Positions 1 through 9,574 of a stretch of 12,318 nucleotides of DNA are shown here, in pieces (the stretch's first letter is position 1; every line of letters begins with the position of its first letter). Source of the DNA: Nitrosomonadaceae bacterium (GTDB lineage Bacteria; Pseudomonadota; Gammaproteobacteria; Burkholderiales; Nitrosomonadaceae); NCBI GenBank assembly GCA_919902625.1, contig CAKKRO010000009.1, positions 1-12,318 of the forward strand. Reading direction: 5' to 3'. The notes below the pieces were generated by a model, which searched no databases, was not told the DNA's origin, and saw only the letters and a list, made by a program, of their open reading frames with translations. Both the position numbers and the translations under genes were made by a program.

Positions 1-22
1 TTGTAGGTTATCTATTCATTTC

Positions 23-3000
23 CTAAACTGCATTGTCGATTGAAATATTTGATTCTAAACCAAGCTCGAGTATTTTTCCTTGATTCTTACGTTTACTATG
101 AAAAGACAATCCTGTGCCGGCTGGAACAAGCCTGCCGACGATAACATTCTCTTTAAGTCCACGCAAATCATCCTTTTTACCCATAATGGCGGCTTCTGTT
201 AGAACCCGCGTTGTTTCCTGGAAAGATGCTGCCGATATAAACGAGTCTGTAGATAATGACGCTTTTGTAATGCCCAGAAGCATGAATTCATAGGTAGCCG
301 GCATTTTTTTCTCAGCGATCAATCGCTCATTCTCAATTAATAGATCAGCACGTTCAACTTGTTCACCAGGTATAAACGTTGAATCTCCCGCATTGATGAT
401 CTGAACTCGCCTTAACATTTGACGTACAATGACCTCAATATGTTTATCATTTATCTTAACACCTTGTAAACGATACACATCTTGTACTTCATCAGTGATA
501 TAGCGTGCCAGTGCCTCAACACCTTGCAAACGTAATATGTCGCGTGGATCAGCAGGACCATCGACAATGATCTCGCCTTTATTAACAACCTGCCCATCAT
601 GCGCCATTACATGCTTATCCTTAGGTATCAAATATTCATGGACAGTACCTTCAAGATCTGTAATAACGAGCCGCTGCTTACCCTTGGTATCCTTTCCAAA
701 TGACACAATACCTGTCACTTCAGCTAACATGCCTGCATCTTTTGGCGATCTCGCTTCAAATAATTCCGCCACGCGTGGCAAACCACCTGTAATATCTCGC
801 GTTTTCGATGTTTCTTGCGGAATCCTTGCCAAAACTTCACCAACACTCACTTGTTGTCCGTCACGCACGGTGATAATGCAGCCGATCTGGAATGTTATGC
901 TTACGGATTGGTTACTGCCGACTATCTTGATTTCATTTCCATCATCATCCAAAAACTTGACTAATGGACGCAGACCTTTTGATTGACTAACACCACGACG
1001 TTTTGGATCAATTACTACCAGCGTTGACAACCCAGTAACTTCATCAATCTGTTTGGCAACTGTCACGCCTTCTTCAACATTCTCAAAACGTACCTTGCCG
1101 GCATATTCAGTAATAATTGGCCGGGTATGCGGATCCCAGGTGGTCAATATTTGGCCCGCCTTAACGACCTCTCCATTGCGTACTAATAATGTCGCACCAT
1201 AGGATGCTTTGTGCCTTTCACGCTCACGGCCATTTTCATCCTGAATGATGATTTCACCACTACGGGAAATGGCTATTAATTCATTTTGTGCATTAGTAAC
1301 ATAACGCATCGTAGAGGAGTAATTTACCGTTCCATTTGATTTACTCTCAACCTGACTCACCACAGCTGTTCTGGATGCTGCACCGCCAATATGGAATGTG
1401 CGCATGGTCAATTGTGTGCCTGGCTCTCCAATTGACTGTGCTGCTATCACTCCCACTGCTTCGCCCACATTAACCGGAGTACCGCGCCCTAAATCTCGAC
1501 CATAACATTTGGCACATAATCCAAAACGTGTTTCACATGTCAACGGAGTACGCACTTTTACTTCATCAATACCTAAGGATTCAATTAAATCGACAGCATC
1601 CTCATCAAGTAATACACCTGAAACAAAAATCACTTTCTGATTCTCTGGATTAACCACATCATTCACTACGACTCTACCGAGAATCCGTTCACGTAATGCT
1701 TCGATAATCTCACCGCCTTCCACCAGCGCTTTCACGACAACACCATTGCCCGTATTACAGTCTTCTTCCGTAACAACGAGATCTTGTGTGACATCCACCA
1801 GACGACGAGTCAGATATCCGGAGTTTGCAGTTTTTAATGCCGTATCGGCCAAGCCTTTACGAGCGCCATGCGTTGAAATAAAGTATTGTAAAACATTCAA
1901 GCCTTCACGGAAATTGGCAGTAATCGGCGTTTCAATAATTGAACCGTCAGGTTTTGCCATCAGCCCTCGCATACCTGACAGTTGACGAATTTGCGCCGCC
2001 GAACCTCGGGCACCAGAATCCGCCATCATATAAATTGAATTAAAGGATTCTTGTGTCAGTGGCTTGCCATTCTCATCCAATTGGATTTCACCAGTCGCTT
2101 GATCGCGCACAGACTCTACACCCAGTTGATTCATCATTGCTTTAGCAACCTGATCACCCGCGCGCCCCCAAATATCCACAACCTTATTATAACGCTCGCC
2201 TTGCGTTACCAGACCTGAAGTATATTGCCCTTCAATTTCCTTCACTTCCTTTTCTGCAGAAGCAATAATATCGCCCTTTTGTGTTGGGGTTAGCATATCA
2301 TCCGCACAAATCGAAATACCGGCACGAGTGGCATAAGTAAAACCCGCATACATCAATTTATCTGCAAAAATGACTGTTTCGCGCAATCCGCAACGTCTAA
2401 AGCTCGCATTAATCAGCTTTGAAATTTCTTTCTTCTTGAGTGTCTTATTCAGTAGCGTGAAAGGCAACCCTGGAGGAAATATTTCAAATAACAATGCCCG
2501 GCCTACCGTTGTTTCATAGCGAGTAATTTTTTCACATCGCTCATTATCGGTATTAGTGTCATATTCCTTAATGCGAACTGTTATTTTTGCATTGAGTTCA
2601 ACGTTCCGGCTTTCATAAGCACGCGATACTTCGCTCACATTCTGAAACAACATACCTTCACCGCGTGCACCTACTTTTTCACGCGTTGTATAGTAAAGCC
2701 CGAGCACAATATCTTGTGATGGAACAATGATTGGTTCTCCATTGGCCGGAGATAATACATTATTGGTTGACATCATCAATGTGCGGCACTCCATTTGTGC
2801 TTCTAAGGAGAGTGGCACATGAACAGCCATCTGATCACCATCGAAGTCAGCATTAAATGCCGCACATACCAATGGATGCAATTGAATTGCCTTACCTTCA
2901 ATCAACACTGGTTCAAAAGCTTGAATACCCAGACGATGTAGAGTCGGCGCGCGATTCAACATAACCGGATGCTCACGAATCACATCTTCCAGGATATCCC

Positions 3001-4225
3001 ATACCACCGGGCTTTCATTTTCAACTTCACGTTTGGCAGCTTTTATGGTACTTGCAATACCCATTATCTCCAGTTTATTAAAGATAAACGGCTTAAATAG
3101 CTCAAGTGCCATCTTTTTCGGCAAGCCACATTGATGCAGTTTAAGCTGAGGCCCCACAACAATAACAGAACGCCCGGAATAATCGACACGTTTGCCCAAT
3201 AGATTCTGACGGAAGCGACCCCCTTTGCCTTTGATCATATCAGCCAAGGATTTCAATGCACGTTTATTAGCGCCAGTCATAGCTTTACCACGACGGCCAT
3301 TATCCAATAATGAGTCAACAGCTTCTTGCAGCATACGTTTCTCATTACGAACAATAATTTCTGGCGCCTTCAGCTCTAGCAGTCGTTTTAATCGATTATT
3401 ACGATTGATGACGCGCCGATACAAATCATTCAAATCAGAAGTTGCAAAACGCCCGCCATCCAGGGGAACCAGTGGACGAAGATCTGGTGGTAACACAGGC
3501 AATACAGCCAATATCATCCACTGTGGCTTAATTCCAGATTTATTAAATGCTTCAAGCACTTTAAGCCGTTTAGAGATTTTTTTGATCTTTGTTTCTGAAC
3601 CTGTACTCTCCATTTCACGCCGCAGGTTCTCAATCTCAACACAAACGTCCAGGCTACTCAACAAATCACGAATGCCTTCTGCGCCCATACTGGCACTGAA
3701 ATCATCTCCGTATTCTTCTGTTTTGATTAAATAATCATCTTCTGTTAACAATTGGCCGCGCGTTAACGGTGTCATGCCCGGATCGGTAACCACATAAGCT
3801 TCAAAATACAGCACGCGTTCAATATCGCGTAACGTCATGTCCAAGACCATGCCCAAGCGGGAAGGCAGTGACTTTAGAAACCAAATATGTGCAACCGGTG
3901 AAGCCAGTTCAATATGCCCCATACGTTCCCGGCGCACCTTGGATAAAGTCACCTCAACGCCGCATTTTTCACAGATAACACCACGGTGCTTCAAACGCTT
4001 ATATTTTCCACACAAACATTCATAATCCTTCACAGGGCCAAAAATCTTGGCGCAGAACAAGCCATCTCTTTCTGGTTTGAATGTACGATAATTAATCGTT
4101 TCAGGTTTTTTTACTTCACCGTAAGACCACGAGCGAATTTTCTCTGGAGAAGCGAGACCAATCTTGATCGCGTCAAACTCTTCTTTGTGAGTAACTTGTT
4201 TAAATAAATCTAGCAGTGCTTTCAT
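23..4225 (-). CDS. rpoC: DNA-directed RNA polymerase subunit beta'
   Basis: Largest catalytic subunit of RNA polymerase, acting with beta, two alpha, omega and sigma to make all cellular RNA. The protein has 1400 residues (E. coli 1407). The N-terminal zinc site is Cys70, Cys72, Cys85 and Cys88. The catalytic Mg2+ motif NADFDGD places its aspartates at 460, 462 and 464, the same numbers as in E. coli. A second zinc site is Cys823, Cys897, Cys904 and Cys907. The trigger-loop segment around TMRTFHIGG (His945) is intact and is followed by the long proteobacterial SI3 insertion, roughly residues 952-1140. Relative to E. coli there are about nine extra residues within 699-726. The ATG is preceded by AGGAG six bases upstream and the stop is TAG. 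It lies 103 bases after rpoB and is surely cotranscribed with it. The C-terminal tail is shorter and differs from E. coli. Identification is certain. Confidence 0.99.
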   Translation of the reverse strand: MKALLDLFKQVTHKEEFDAIKIGLASPEKIRSWSYGEVKKPETINYRTFKPERDGLFCAKIFGPVKDYECLCGKYKRLKHRGVICEKCGVEVTLSKVRRERMGHIELASPVAHIWFLKSLPSRLGMVLDMTLRDIERVLYFEAYVVTDPGMTPLTRGQLLTEDDYLIKTEEYGDDFSASMGAEGIRDLLSSLDVCVEIENLRREMESTGSETKIKKISKRLKVLEAFNKSGIKPQWMILAVLPVLPPDLRPLVPLDGGRFATSDLNDLYRRVINRNNRLKRLLELKAPEIIVRNEKRMLQEAVDSLLDNGRRGKAMTGANKRALKSLADMIKGKGGRFRQNLLGKRVDYSGRSVIVVGPQLKLHQCGLPKKMALELFKPFIFNKLEIMGIASTIKAAKREVENESPVVWDILEDVIREHPVMLNRAPTLHRLGIQAFEPVLIEGKAIQLHPLVCAAFNADFDGDQMAVHVPLSLEAQMECRTLMMSTNNVLSPANGEPIIVPSQDIVLGLYYTTREKVGARGEGMLFQNVSEVSRAYESRNVELNAKITVRIKEYDTNTDNERCEKITRYETTVGRALLFEIFPPGLPFTLLNKTLKKKEISKLINASFRRCGLRETVIFADKLMYAGFTYATRAGISICADDMLTPTQKGDIIASAEKEVKEIEGQYTSGLVTQGERYNKVVDIWGRAGDQVAKAMMNQLGVESVRDQATGEIQLDENGKPLTQESFNSIYMMADSGARGSAAQIRQLSGMRGLMAKPDGSIIETPITANFREGLNVLQYFISTHGARKGLADTALKTANSGYLTRRLVDVTQDLVVTEEDCNTGNGVVVKALVEGGEIIEALRERILGRVVVNDVVNPENQKVIFVSGVLLDEDAVDLIESLGIDEVKVRTPLTCETRFGLCAKCYGRDLGRGTPVNVGEAVGVIAAQSIGEPGTQLTMRTFHIGGAASRTAVVSQVESKSNGTVNYSSTMRYVTNAQNELIAISRSGEIIIQDENGRERERHKASYGATLLVRNGEVVKAGQILTTWDPHTRPIITEYAGKVRFENVEEGVTVAKQIDEVTGLSTLVVIDPKRRGVSQSKGLRPLVKFLDDDGNEIKIVGSNQSVSITFQIGCIITVRDGQQVSVGEVLARIPQETSKTRDITGGLPRVAELFEARSPKDAGMLAEVTGIVSFGKDTKGKQRLVITDLEGTVHEYLIPKDKHVMAHDGQVVNKGEIIVDGPADPRDILRLQGVEALARYITDEVQDVYRLQGVKINDKHIEVIVRQMLRRVQIINAGDSTFIPGEQVERADLLIENERLIAEKKMPATYEFMLLGITKASLSTDSFISAASFQETTRVLTEAAIMGKKDDLRGLKENVIVGRLVPAGTGLSFHSKRKNQGKILELGLESNISIDNAV

Positions 4226-4328
4226 TTGTCACTCCTGTAAATCAGGGGGCAATAAAAAATTATTCGATATAAATTAAGCAATAGGCCTGCGGGATAAACC
4301 CGGCTACCTATCCCATCATTCTGGATAA
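4226..4328 (-). other. rpoB-rpoC intergenic spacer with hairpin
   Basis: This 103-base spacer holds the rpoC ribosome binding site (AGGAG) and a foldable segment at 4281-4311. Its outer stem is 4281-4285 with 4307-4311 (ATAGG/CCTAT). Its inner stem is 4290-4293 with 4299-4302 (CGGG/CCCG), with a five-base loop. An alternative pairing, 4291-4296 with 4309-4314 (GGGATA/TATCCC), is incompatible with it. No T-run follows on the minus strand, so this does not look like an intrinsic terminator. An RNA processing or stabilising hairpin is possible, but that is inference. Confidence 0.45.
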
Positions 4329-7300
4329 TCAGTGTTGCTCTAAATCAATATCCATACCCAGTGAACGTATTTCTTTTACCAATACATTAAACGACTCCGG
4401 CATTCCGGCATCAATCTTATGATCACCCTTAACAATACTTTCATATACTTTGGTACGTCCGGTAACATCATCTGATTTAACGGTTAGCATTTCCTGCAAT
4501 GTATAGGCTGCACCATATGCTTCCAGCGCCCAGACTTCCATTTCTCCAAAACGTTGCCCGCCAAATTGAGCTTTACCACCCAACGGTTGTTGAGTCACTA
4601 AACTATAGGGACCTGTCGAGCGCGCGTGCATCTTATCGTCCACCAGATGATGTAGTTTCAGAACATGCATATAACCAACTGTCACTTGCCGGTCAAAGGC
4701 CTCTCCAGTCCGGCCGTCGTATAATGTAACCTGACCCGATCTTGGCAATCCAGCCAATTCCAGCATGTCTTTAATCTCACCTTCGGTTGCTCCATCAAAT
4801 ACAGGTGTTGCAAAAGGAACTCCCTCAGTTAAATTCTCAGCTAATGAAATTATTTCATGCTCCGAAAACGAAGATAAATCTTCTTTTTTACCACTTCCAT
4901 TATAAATCTTGTCAAGAAACTCTCTGATTTCATTTGCATTCCTCTGTGCTACCAGCATCTCATCGATTTTCCTGCCGAGCCCTTTGGCTGCCCATCCTAA
5001 ATGCACCTCAAGAATCTGCCCCACATTCATACGTGAAGGTACTCCCAGTGGATTCAGCACCACATCGACAGGTGTTCCATCGGCCATATAAGGCATATCC
5101 TCCAAAGGTACGATTTTTGAAATCACACCTTTGTTACCATGACGCCCCGCCATCTTGTCACCTGGCTGCAAGCGCCGTTTAACTGCAATATAGATCTTAA
5201 CCATTTTCTGCACACCAGGCGCTAATTCATCTCCTTGTGTGAGTTTTTTCTTTTTCTCTTCAAATGCGGCATCAAACGCTTTTCGCTTTTGTGCCATACT
5301 TTCACGCACTTGTTCCAGTTGTATACTCGCCTCTTCATCGGCTAAGCGGATATCAAACCAGTAATGCGGATCAAAACTCTTTAAATATTCAGCAGTTACC
5401 TCTTTTCCTTTGGCCAGCTTATTGGGTCCTCCTGTGGCAACCTTGCCAATCAATAAGCGTTCAAGACGTTCAAATGCATCTTCTTCCACAATACGCATTT
5501 GATCAGCCAGATCTTTTTTATAACGGTCGAGCTCATCATCAATAATCTGTTGCGCACGTTTATCACGCTCTATGCCTTCCCGCGTAAACACCTGCACATC
5601 AATGACTGTGCCAGAAATTCCTGACGGTACCCGTAGTGAAGTATCTTTGACATCGGATGCCTTTTCACCAAAAATGGCCCGTAATAATTTCTCTTCGGGT
5701 GTCAGCTGCGTTTCACCTTTCGGTGTCACTTTACCCACCAATACGTCACCTGCCTCAACTTCTGCACCAATATAAACGATACCTGATTCGTCAAGGCGCC
5801 CTAACTGGTGCTCAGATAGGTTCGGAATATCAGCCGTTATCTCTTCCGTTCCAAGCTTGGTATCCCGGCTCACAACGGATAATTCTTCAATATGTATGGA
5901 TGTAAAACGATCCTCAGCAACAATCCGTTCAGATATAAGAATCGAATCTTCAAAGTTATAACCGTTCCACGGCATAAAGGCCACCAACATATTCTGCCCT
6001 AATGCCAATTCACCCATATCAGTGGAAGCACCATCTGCGATAACATCATCTCTGGCAATCTTGTCTCCGATCTTAACCAGAGGACGCTGATTGATATTGG
6101 TGTTCTGGTTGGAACGTGTATATTTTATAAGATTATAAATATCGACACCTACTTCACCCATACGAGTCTCTGCATCATGCACTCGAACCACAATCCGGCC
6201 AGCATCAACATAATCTACAATCCCGCCACGCTTAGCCCGAACAGTAGTGCCTGAATGTACCGCCACTACCCGTTCAATACCAGTGCCAACGAGCGATTTC
6301 TCAGCACGCAAGCAAGGCACTGCCTGACGTTGCATATTTGAACCCATCAGAGCACGATTCGCATCGTCATGCTCTAAAAATGGAATTAATGAAGCCGCTA
6401 CTGAAACAATCTGCGCAGGTGCTACGTCGACATATTCGATTCGATCCGGTGATGACAAAGCAAATTCATTTTTGTGCCGGCAAGAGACAATCTCACTAAT
6501 AAACTGATTTTTGTCATCAAGCTCAGCATTTGCCTGGGCAATCATATAGTTACCCTCTTCAATCGCAGACAGATAATCTATCTCTTCCGTTACCCGGCAA
6601 TCTTTCACTTTACTATAAGGTGTTTCAATAAACCCATACTCATTGGTTCGCGCATATAACGCCAACGAATTGATGAGGCCAATATTAGGTCCCTCCGGCG
6701 TTTCAATCGGACATACACGACCATAATGCGTTGGATGCACATCCCGCACTTCAAAACCAGCTCTTTCTCGTGTCAGCCCACCAGGTCCCAAGGCTGAAAT
6801 ACGGCGTTTATGCGTAATTTCGGATAGTGGATTAGTCTGATCCATAAATTGAGAGAGTTGACTTGATCCAAAGAATTCACGTGCCGCCGCTGAAACCGGT
6901 TTCGCATTGATCAAATCATGCGGCATCAAATTATCTGATTCCGCTTGACTTAATCGCTCTTTCACTGCACGCTCCACACGCACCAACCCGGATCTGAATT
7001 GATTTTCCGCCAATTCGCCCACTGAGCGTACCCGCCGATTACCTAGATGATCGATATCGTCTATTTCTCCACGTCCATTACGCAGCTCTACCAGTATTTT
7101 GATAACAGCAATAATATCTTCATTCGATAGTGTCTGAGATCCTGTCAATTCAGCTCTACCCACTCTGCGATTAAATTTCATTCTACCTACAACCGACAGA
7201 TCATAGCGCTCAGGTGAATAAAACAATCCTGCAAACAATGCCTTAACAGCTTCCTCAGTCGGCGGCTCCCCAGGCCGCATCATACGATAAATAGCGACTT

Positions 7301-8402
7301 GGGCAGTTATTTCGTCGGTTGTTTCATCAATCTTTAGCGTTTGAGCGATATAAGCACCATGATTAAGATCATTTACATAGAGTGTATTAATTTTCTTTAT
7401 GCCAGCTTTCTGAAGCTTGGCCAGCACCTCTTCCGTAATCTCATCATTCGCCAGCGCTACAACTTCACCCGTTTCTTTATCGACTATATTCTGTGCAAGT
7501 ATCCTTCCCAGTAAAAAATCTTCAGGTACATCCAATTGATCAATCTTGGCTTCCTGCATTTCGCGTATGTGTTTAGCCGTAATACGCTTATCTTTCTGCA
7601 CAATGATCTTTTTGCCTTTGGCTAGAATATCAAAACTCGCCACTTCACCACGCAAGCGTTCAGGCACCAACTCAAACCGGATACCTTTGTCTGAGAAATG
7701 AAAACAATCAAATATAAAGAATTCTTTTAATATCTGCTCTGAAGTGCAACCAATTGCTTTCAATAAGGTAGTAACCGGCATTTTACGGCGACGATCTATC
7801 CTGAAATACAGGCAATCCTTCGGATCAAACTCAAAATCGAGCCAGGATCCGCGATAAGGAATAATACGCGCAGAAAACAATAATTTTCCTGATGAATGGG
7901 TTTTGCCACGATCGTGTTCAAAAAACACACCCGGTGAACGGTGTAACTGCGAAACAATCACACGTTCGGTGCCATTGATAACAAATGATCCGGTATCAGT
8001 CATCAAAGGAATTTCGCCCATATAAACTTCTTGCTCTTTGACTTCCTTCACAGTGGGCTTGGATACTTCTTTATCCATGATCGTAAGTCTTACCTTGGCC
8101 CGTAATGGAGATGCATAGGTAAGCCCCCGCTGCTGGCACTCCTTGACATCAAATACAGGTGATCCAAGCTCATAACTTATAAAATCCAGGCGCGCATTTT
8201 TAGTATGGCTTTCGATTGGAAAGATTGAGTTAAAAGCAGCCTGGAGTCCTTGATTCTGACGTTTATTAGGCGCTATTTTTTCCTGCAGGAAAGCAGCATA
8301 TGATTCGAGCTGAGTAGCGAGAAGAAATGGAATTGGCAATACGCTTGCACGTTTGGCAAAACTTTTACGAATACGTTTTTTCTCGGTGAACGAATAGCTC
8401 AT
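4329..8402 (-). CDS. rpoB: DNA-directed RNA polymerase subunit beta
   Basis: Second large catalytic subunit of RNA polymerase, which binds the RNA-DNA hybrid and is the target of rifampicin. The chosen start gives 1357 residues (E. coli 1342) and begins MSYSFTEKKRIRK, the usual proteobacterial start, with GGAG seven bases upstream. The open frame extends 27 codons further to 8483, but that part has no family similarity. The rifampicin region matches E. coli with an offset of five: Gln518, Asp521, His531 and Ser536 (E. coli 513, 516, 526, 531) are the sensitive-type residues. Thr523 replaces E. coli Asn518. The FEDSI motif gives Glu818 and Asp819. The GDKMAGRHGNKG motif carries active-site lysines 1083 and 1091. 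The C-terminal QPLGGKAQFGGQRFGEME segment that meets beta' is intact. It follows rplL by 150 bases. Identification is certain. Confidence 0.99.
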   Translation of the reverse strand: MSYSFTEKKRIRKSFAKRASVLPIPFLLATQLESYAAFLQEKIAPNKRQNQGLQAAFNSIFPIESHTKNARLDFISYELGSPVFDVKECQQRGLTYASPLRAKVRLTIMDKEVSKPTVKEVKEQEVYMGEIPLMTDTGSFVINGTERVIVSQLHRSPGVFFEHDRGKTHSSGKLLFSARIIPYRGSWLDFEFDPKDCLYFRIDRRRKMPVTTLLKAIGCTSEQILKEFFIFDCFHFSDKGIRFELVPERLRGEVASFDILAKGKKIIVQKDKRITAKHIREMQEAKIDQLDVPEDFLLGRILAQNIVDKETGEVVALANDEITEEVLAKLQKAGIKKINTLYVNDLNHGAYIAQTLKIDETTDEITAQVAIYRMMRPGEPPTEEAVKALFAGLFYSPERYDLSVVGRMKFNRRVGRAELTGSQTLSNEDIIAVIKILVELRNGRGEIDDIDHLGNRRVRSVGELAENQFRSGLVRVERAVKERLSQAESDNLMPHDLINAKPVSAAAREFFGSSQLSQFMDQTNPLSEITHKRRISALGPGGLTRERAGFEVRDVHPTHYGRVCPIETPEGPNIGLINSLALYARTNEYGFIETPYSKVKDCRVTEEIDYLSAIEEGNYMIAQANAELDDKNQFISEIVSCRHKNEFALSSPDRIEYVDVAPAQIVSVAASLIPFLEHDDANRALMGSNMQRQAVPCLRAEKSLVGTGIERVVAVHSGTTVRAKRGGIVDYVDAGRIVVRVHDAETRMGEVGVDIYNLIKYTRSNQNTNINQRPLVKIGDKIARDDVIADGASTDMGELALGQNMLVAFMPWNGYNFEDSILISERIVAEDRFTSIHIEELSVVSRDTKLGTEEITADIPNLSEHQLGRLDESGIVYIGAEVEAGDVLVGKVTPKGETQLTPEEKLLRAIFGEKASDVKDTSLRVPSGISGTVIDVQVFTREGIERDKRAQQIIDDELDRYKKDLADQMRIVEEDAFERLERLLIGKVATGGPNKLAKGKEVTAEYLKSFDPHYWFDIRLADEEASIQLEQVRESMAQKRKAFDAAFEEKKKKLTQGDELAPGVQKMVKIYIAVKRRLQPGDKMAGRHGNKGVISKIVPLEDMPYMADGTPVDVVLNPLGVPSRMNVGQILEVHLGWAAKGLGRKIDEMLVAQRNANEIREFLDKIYNGSGKKEDLSSFSEHEIISLAENLTEGVPFATPVFDGATEGEIKDMLELAGLPRSGQVTLYDGRTGEAFDRQVTVGYMHVLKLHHLVDDKMHARSTGPYSLVTQQPLGGKAQFGGQRFGEMEVWALEAYGAAYTLQEMLTVKSDDVTGRTKVYESIVKGDHKIDAGMPESFNVLVKEIRSLGMDIDLEQH

Positions 8403-8503
8403 GAATTTTCTCCGGGAGAAGAAGGCAGAGGATTGAAGAGTTGAAGCCAGATAACTATCAATTGCAAGTACCCACAATGACACATTAAATGGTCAAAATG
8501 CCA

Positions 8504-8532
8504 AAGGCTGGCAGCCTTAATGTCCGCCAGCC
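8504..8532 (-). promoter_or_regulatory. Candidate attenuator: two competing hairpins between rplL and rpoB
   Basis: Two stems that cannot form together lie about 100 bases before rpoB. The first pairs 8506-8512 with 8526-8532 (GGCTGGC/GCCAGCC, 7 bp, GC-rich, 13-base loop). The second pairs 8504-8509 with 8513-8518 (AAGGCT/AGCCTT, three-base loop). Both use bases 8506-8509. On the minus strand the structure is followed by TTTGGCATTTTG, only a weak T-run. In E. coli the rplL-rpoB gap holds a partial terminator and an RNase III site that lower rpoBC expression relative to the ribosomal genes. The same role here is inferred from position, not shown. Confidence 0.45.
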
Positions 8533-8552
8533 CCGGAATTTTATAATTTTTT

Positions 8553-8933
8553 TTATTTAATTTCGCAAGAAGCACCAGCTTCTATCAATTGTTTCTGGAT
8601 TGAAGCAGCATCCTCTTTAGATACGCCTTCTTTAACAGGCTTAGGCGCACCATCAACCAAGTCTTTTGCTTCTTTCAGACCTAAACCGGTCACCGCTCTG
8701 ACTACCTTAATCACATTGACTTTACTATCACCTGCTGATGTAAGAATCACAGTAAATTCAGTCTGCTCAGCCTCTGCAGCCGCTCCGCCGCCACCAGGTG
8801 CTGCAACTGCAACAGCGGCTGTTGCAACAGCTGATACACCGAATTTTTCTTCCATTTCCTTAATCAACTGCGACAATTCAAGCACAGTCATGTTTGCAAT
8901 TGCTTCTAATATTTGATCCTTAGTTACAGCCAT
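8553..8933 (-). CDS. rplL: 50S ribosomal protein L7/L12
   Basis: Multicopy stalk protein that recruits and activates the translational GTPases (EF-Tu, EF-G, IF2) on the large subunit; dimers bind the L10 C-terminal helix. The protein has 126 residues, a normal length. Residues 1-35 or so form the dimerising N-terminal domain (start MAVTKDQILEAIANM). Residues of about 36-58 are the flexible Ala/Gly-rich hinge, here with a GGGG stretch. The remainder is the factor-binding C-terminal domain, with the typical KVNVIKVVRAVTGLGLKEAK segment. The ATG is preceded by AGGAG with a well-placed spacer. It lies 57 bases after rplJ, so the two are likely translated from one message and share the L10-type autoregulation. 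Identification is certain. Confidence 0.98.
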   Translation of the reverse strand: MAVTKDQILEAIANMTVLELSQLIKEMEEKFGVSAVATAAVAVAAPGGGGAAAEAEQTEFTVILTSAGDSKVNVIKVVRAVTGLGLKEAKDLVDGAPKPVKEGVSKEDAASIQKQLIEAGASCEIK

Positions 8934-8990
8934 TATTTTCTCCTGGTTATTTTCTATATTCAGCTATGAGTTAAATAGAAGTCTTAAGAA

Positions 8991-9506
8991 CTATTTGTTA
9001 TCACGTACCATGGCCAAACCACGCACAAATCTAGCCGGCACTTCGTTAAGTGTCTGAACAAATTTGGCAATCGGTGCCTGCATTGTTCCCAGCAATCTAG
9101 ATAACAATTCGTCTCGACTTGGCAATGCGGCAAGTGCAGTAATCTCGTCACGTGACATTACATGCTCACCCATTGCACCCGCTTTGATCACGAACTTCTC
9201 ATTGTCCTTAGAAAATTCATGCAACACTTTCGCGGCTGCTACTGGATCAGTGCTGATACCATACGCAAGCGGACCCACCATATGCTTAGCTAATTCTGCA
9301 TAAGGCGTGTCAGCAACAGCACGACGAACCAATGAATTTTTTATGACACGAAAATAAATTCCTGATTCACGAGTTTTTGCTCTCAGCTGCGTCATTTGAC
9401 CAACTTCTATCCCTCGATACTCTGCTATGATAATAGCTTGAGCGTTAGCTACTTGAGCATTCACTTCCGCTACTATTGCTTTTTTCTCTTCAAGATTAAG
9501 ACTCAA
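8991..9506 (-). CDS. rplJ: 50S ribosomal protein L10
   Basis: Base of the ribosomal stalk: it binds 23S rRNA next to L11 and carries L12 dimers on its C-terminal helix. In many bacteria the L10-L12 complex also represses its own mRNA. The protein has 171 residues (E. coli 165). The N-terminus MSLNLEEKKAIVAEV, the AIIIAEYRGI strand and FRVIKNSLVRRA are typical of the family. The start is TTG (9504-9506), preceded by GGAG eight bases upstream. An in-frame TGA lies two codons before it (9510-9512) and the first internal ATG is about 38 codons in, so no ATG start fits. An ATG at about 9511-9513 is in another frame and meets a stop within five codons. It follows a 309-base gap after rplA that contains a candidate L10-binding leader. 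The function is certain and the start is well supported. Confidence 0.97.
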   Translation of the reverse strand: MSLNLEEKKAIVAEVNAQVANAQAIIIAEYRGIEVGQMTQLRAKTRESGIYFRVIKNSLVRRAVADTPYAELAKHMVGPLAYGISTDPVAAAKVLHEFSKDNEKFVIKAGAMGEHVMSRDEITALAALPSRDELLSRLLGTMQAPIAKFVQTLNEVPARFVRGLAMVRDNK

Positions 9507-9574
9507 GGTTCATTCTCCATCAGTAAAAATAGTACTTGGTTACAATAAATCATCCTCTTCCAAATACTACAAAC

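Noticed and set aside
537..986. Plus-strand 149-codon open frame opposite rpoC
   Set aside because: It lies wholly antisense to conserved rpoC sequence, has no recognisable domain and no convincing ribosome binding site.
3225..3734. Plus-strand 169-codon open frame opposite rpoC
   Set aside because: Longest antisense frame, but low-complexity Ser/Arg-rich and dictated by the conserved rpoC codons on the other strand.
8403..8483. 27-codon upstream extension of rpoB
   Set aside because: The internal ATG at 8402 has a good ribosome binding site and gives the standard N-terminus; the extension resembles no RpoB.
8716..8916. Plus-strand open frame rich in Ala/Pro opposite rplL
   Set aside because: It is the complement of the Ala/Gly hinge of L7/L12, not a gene.
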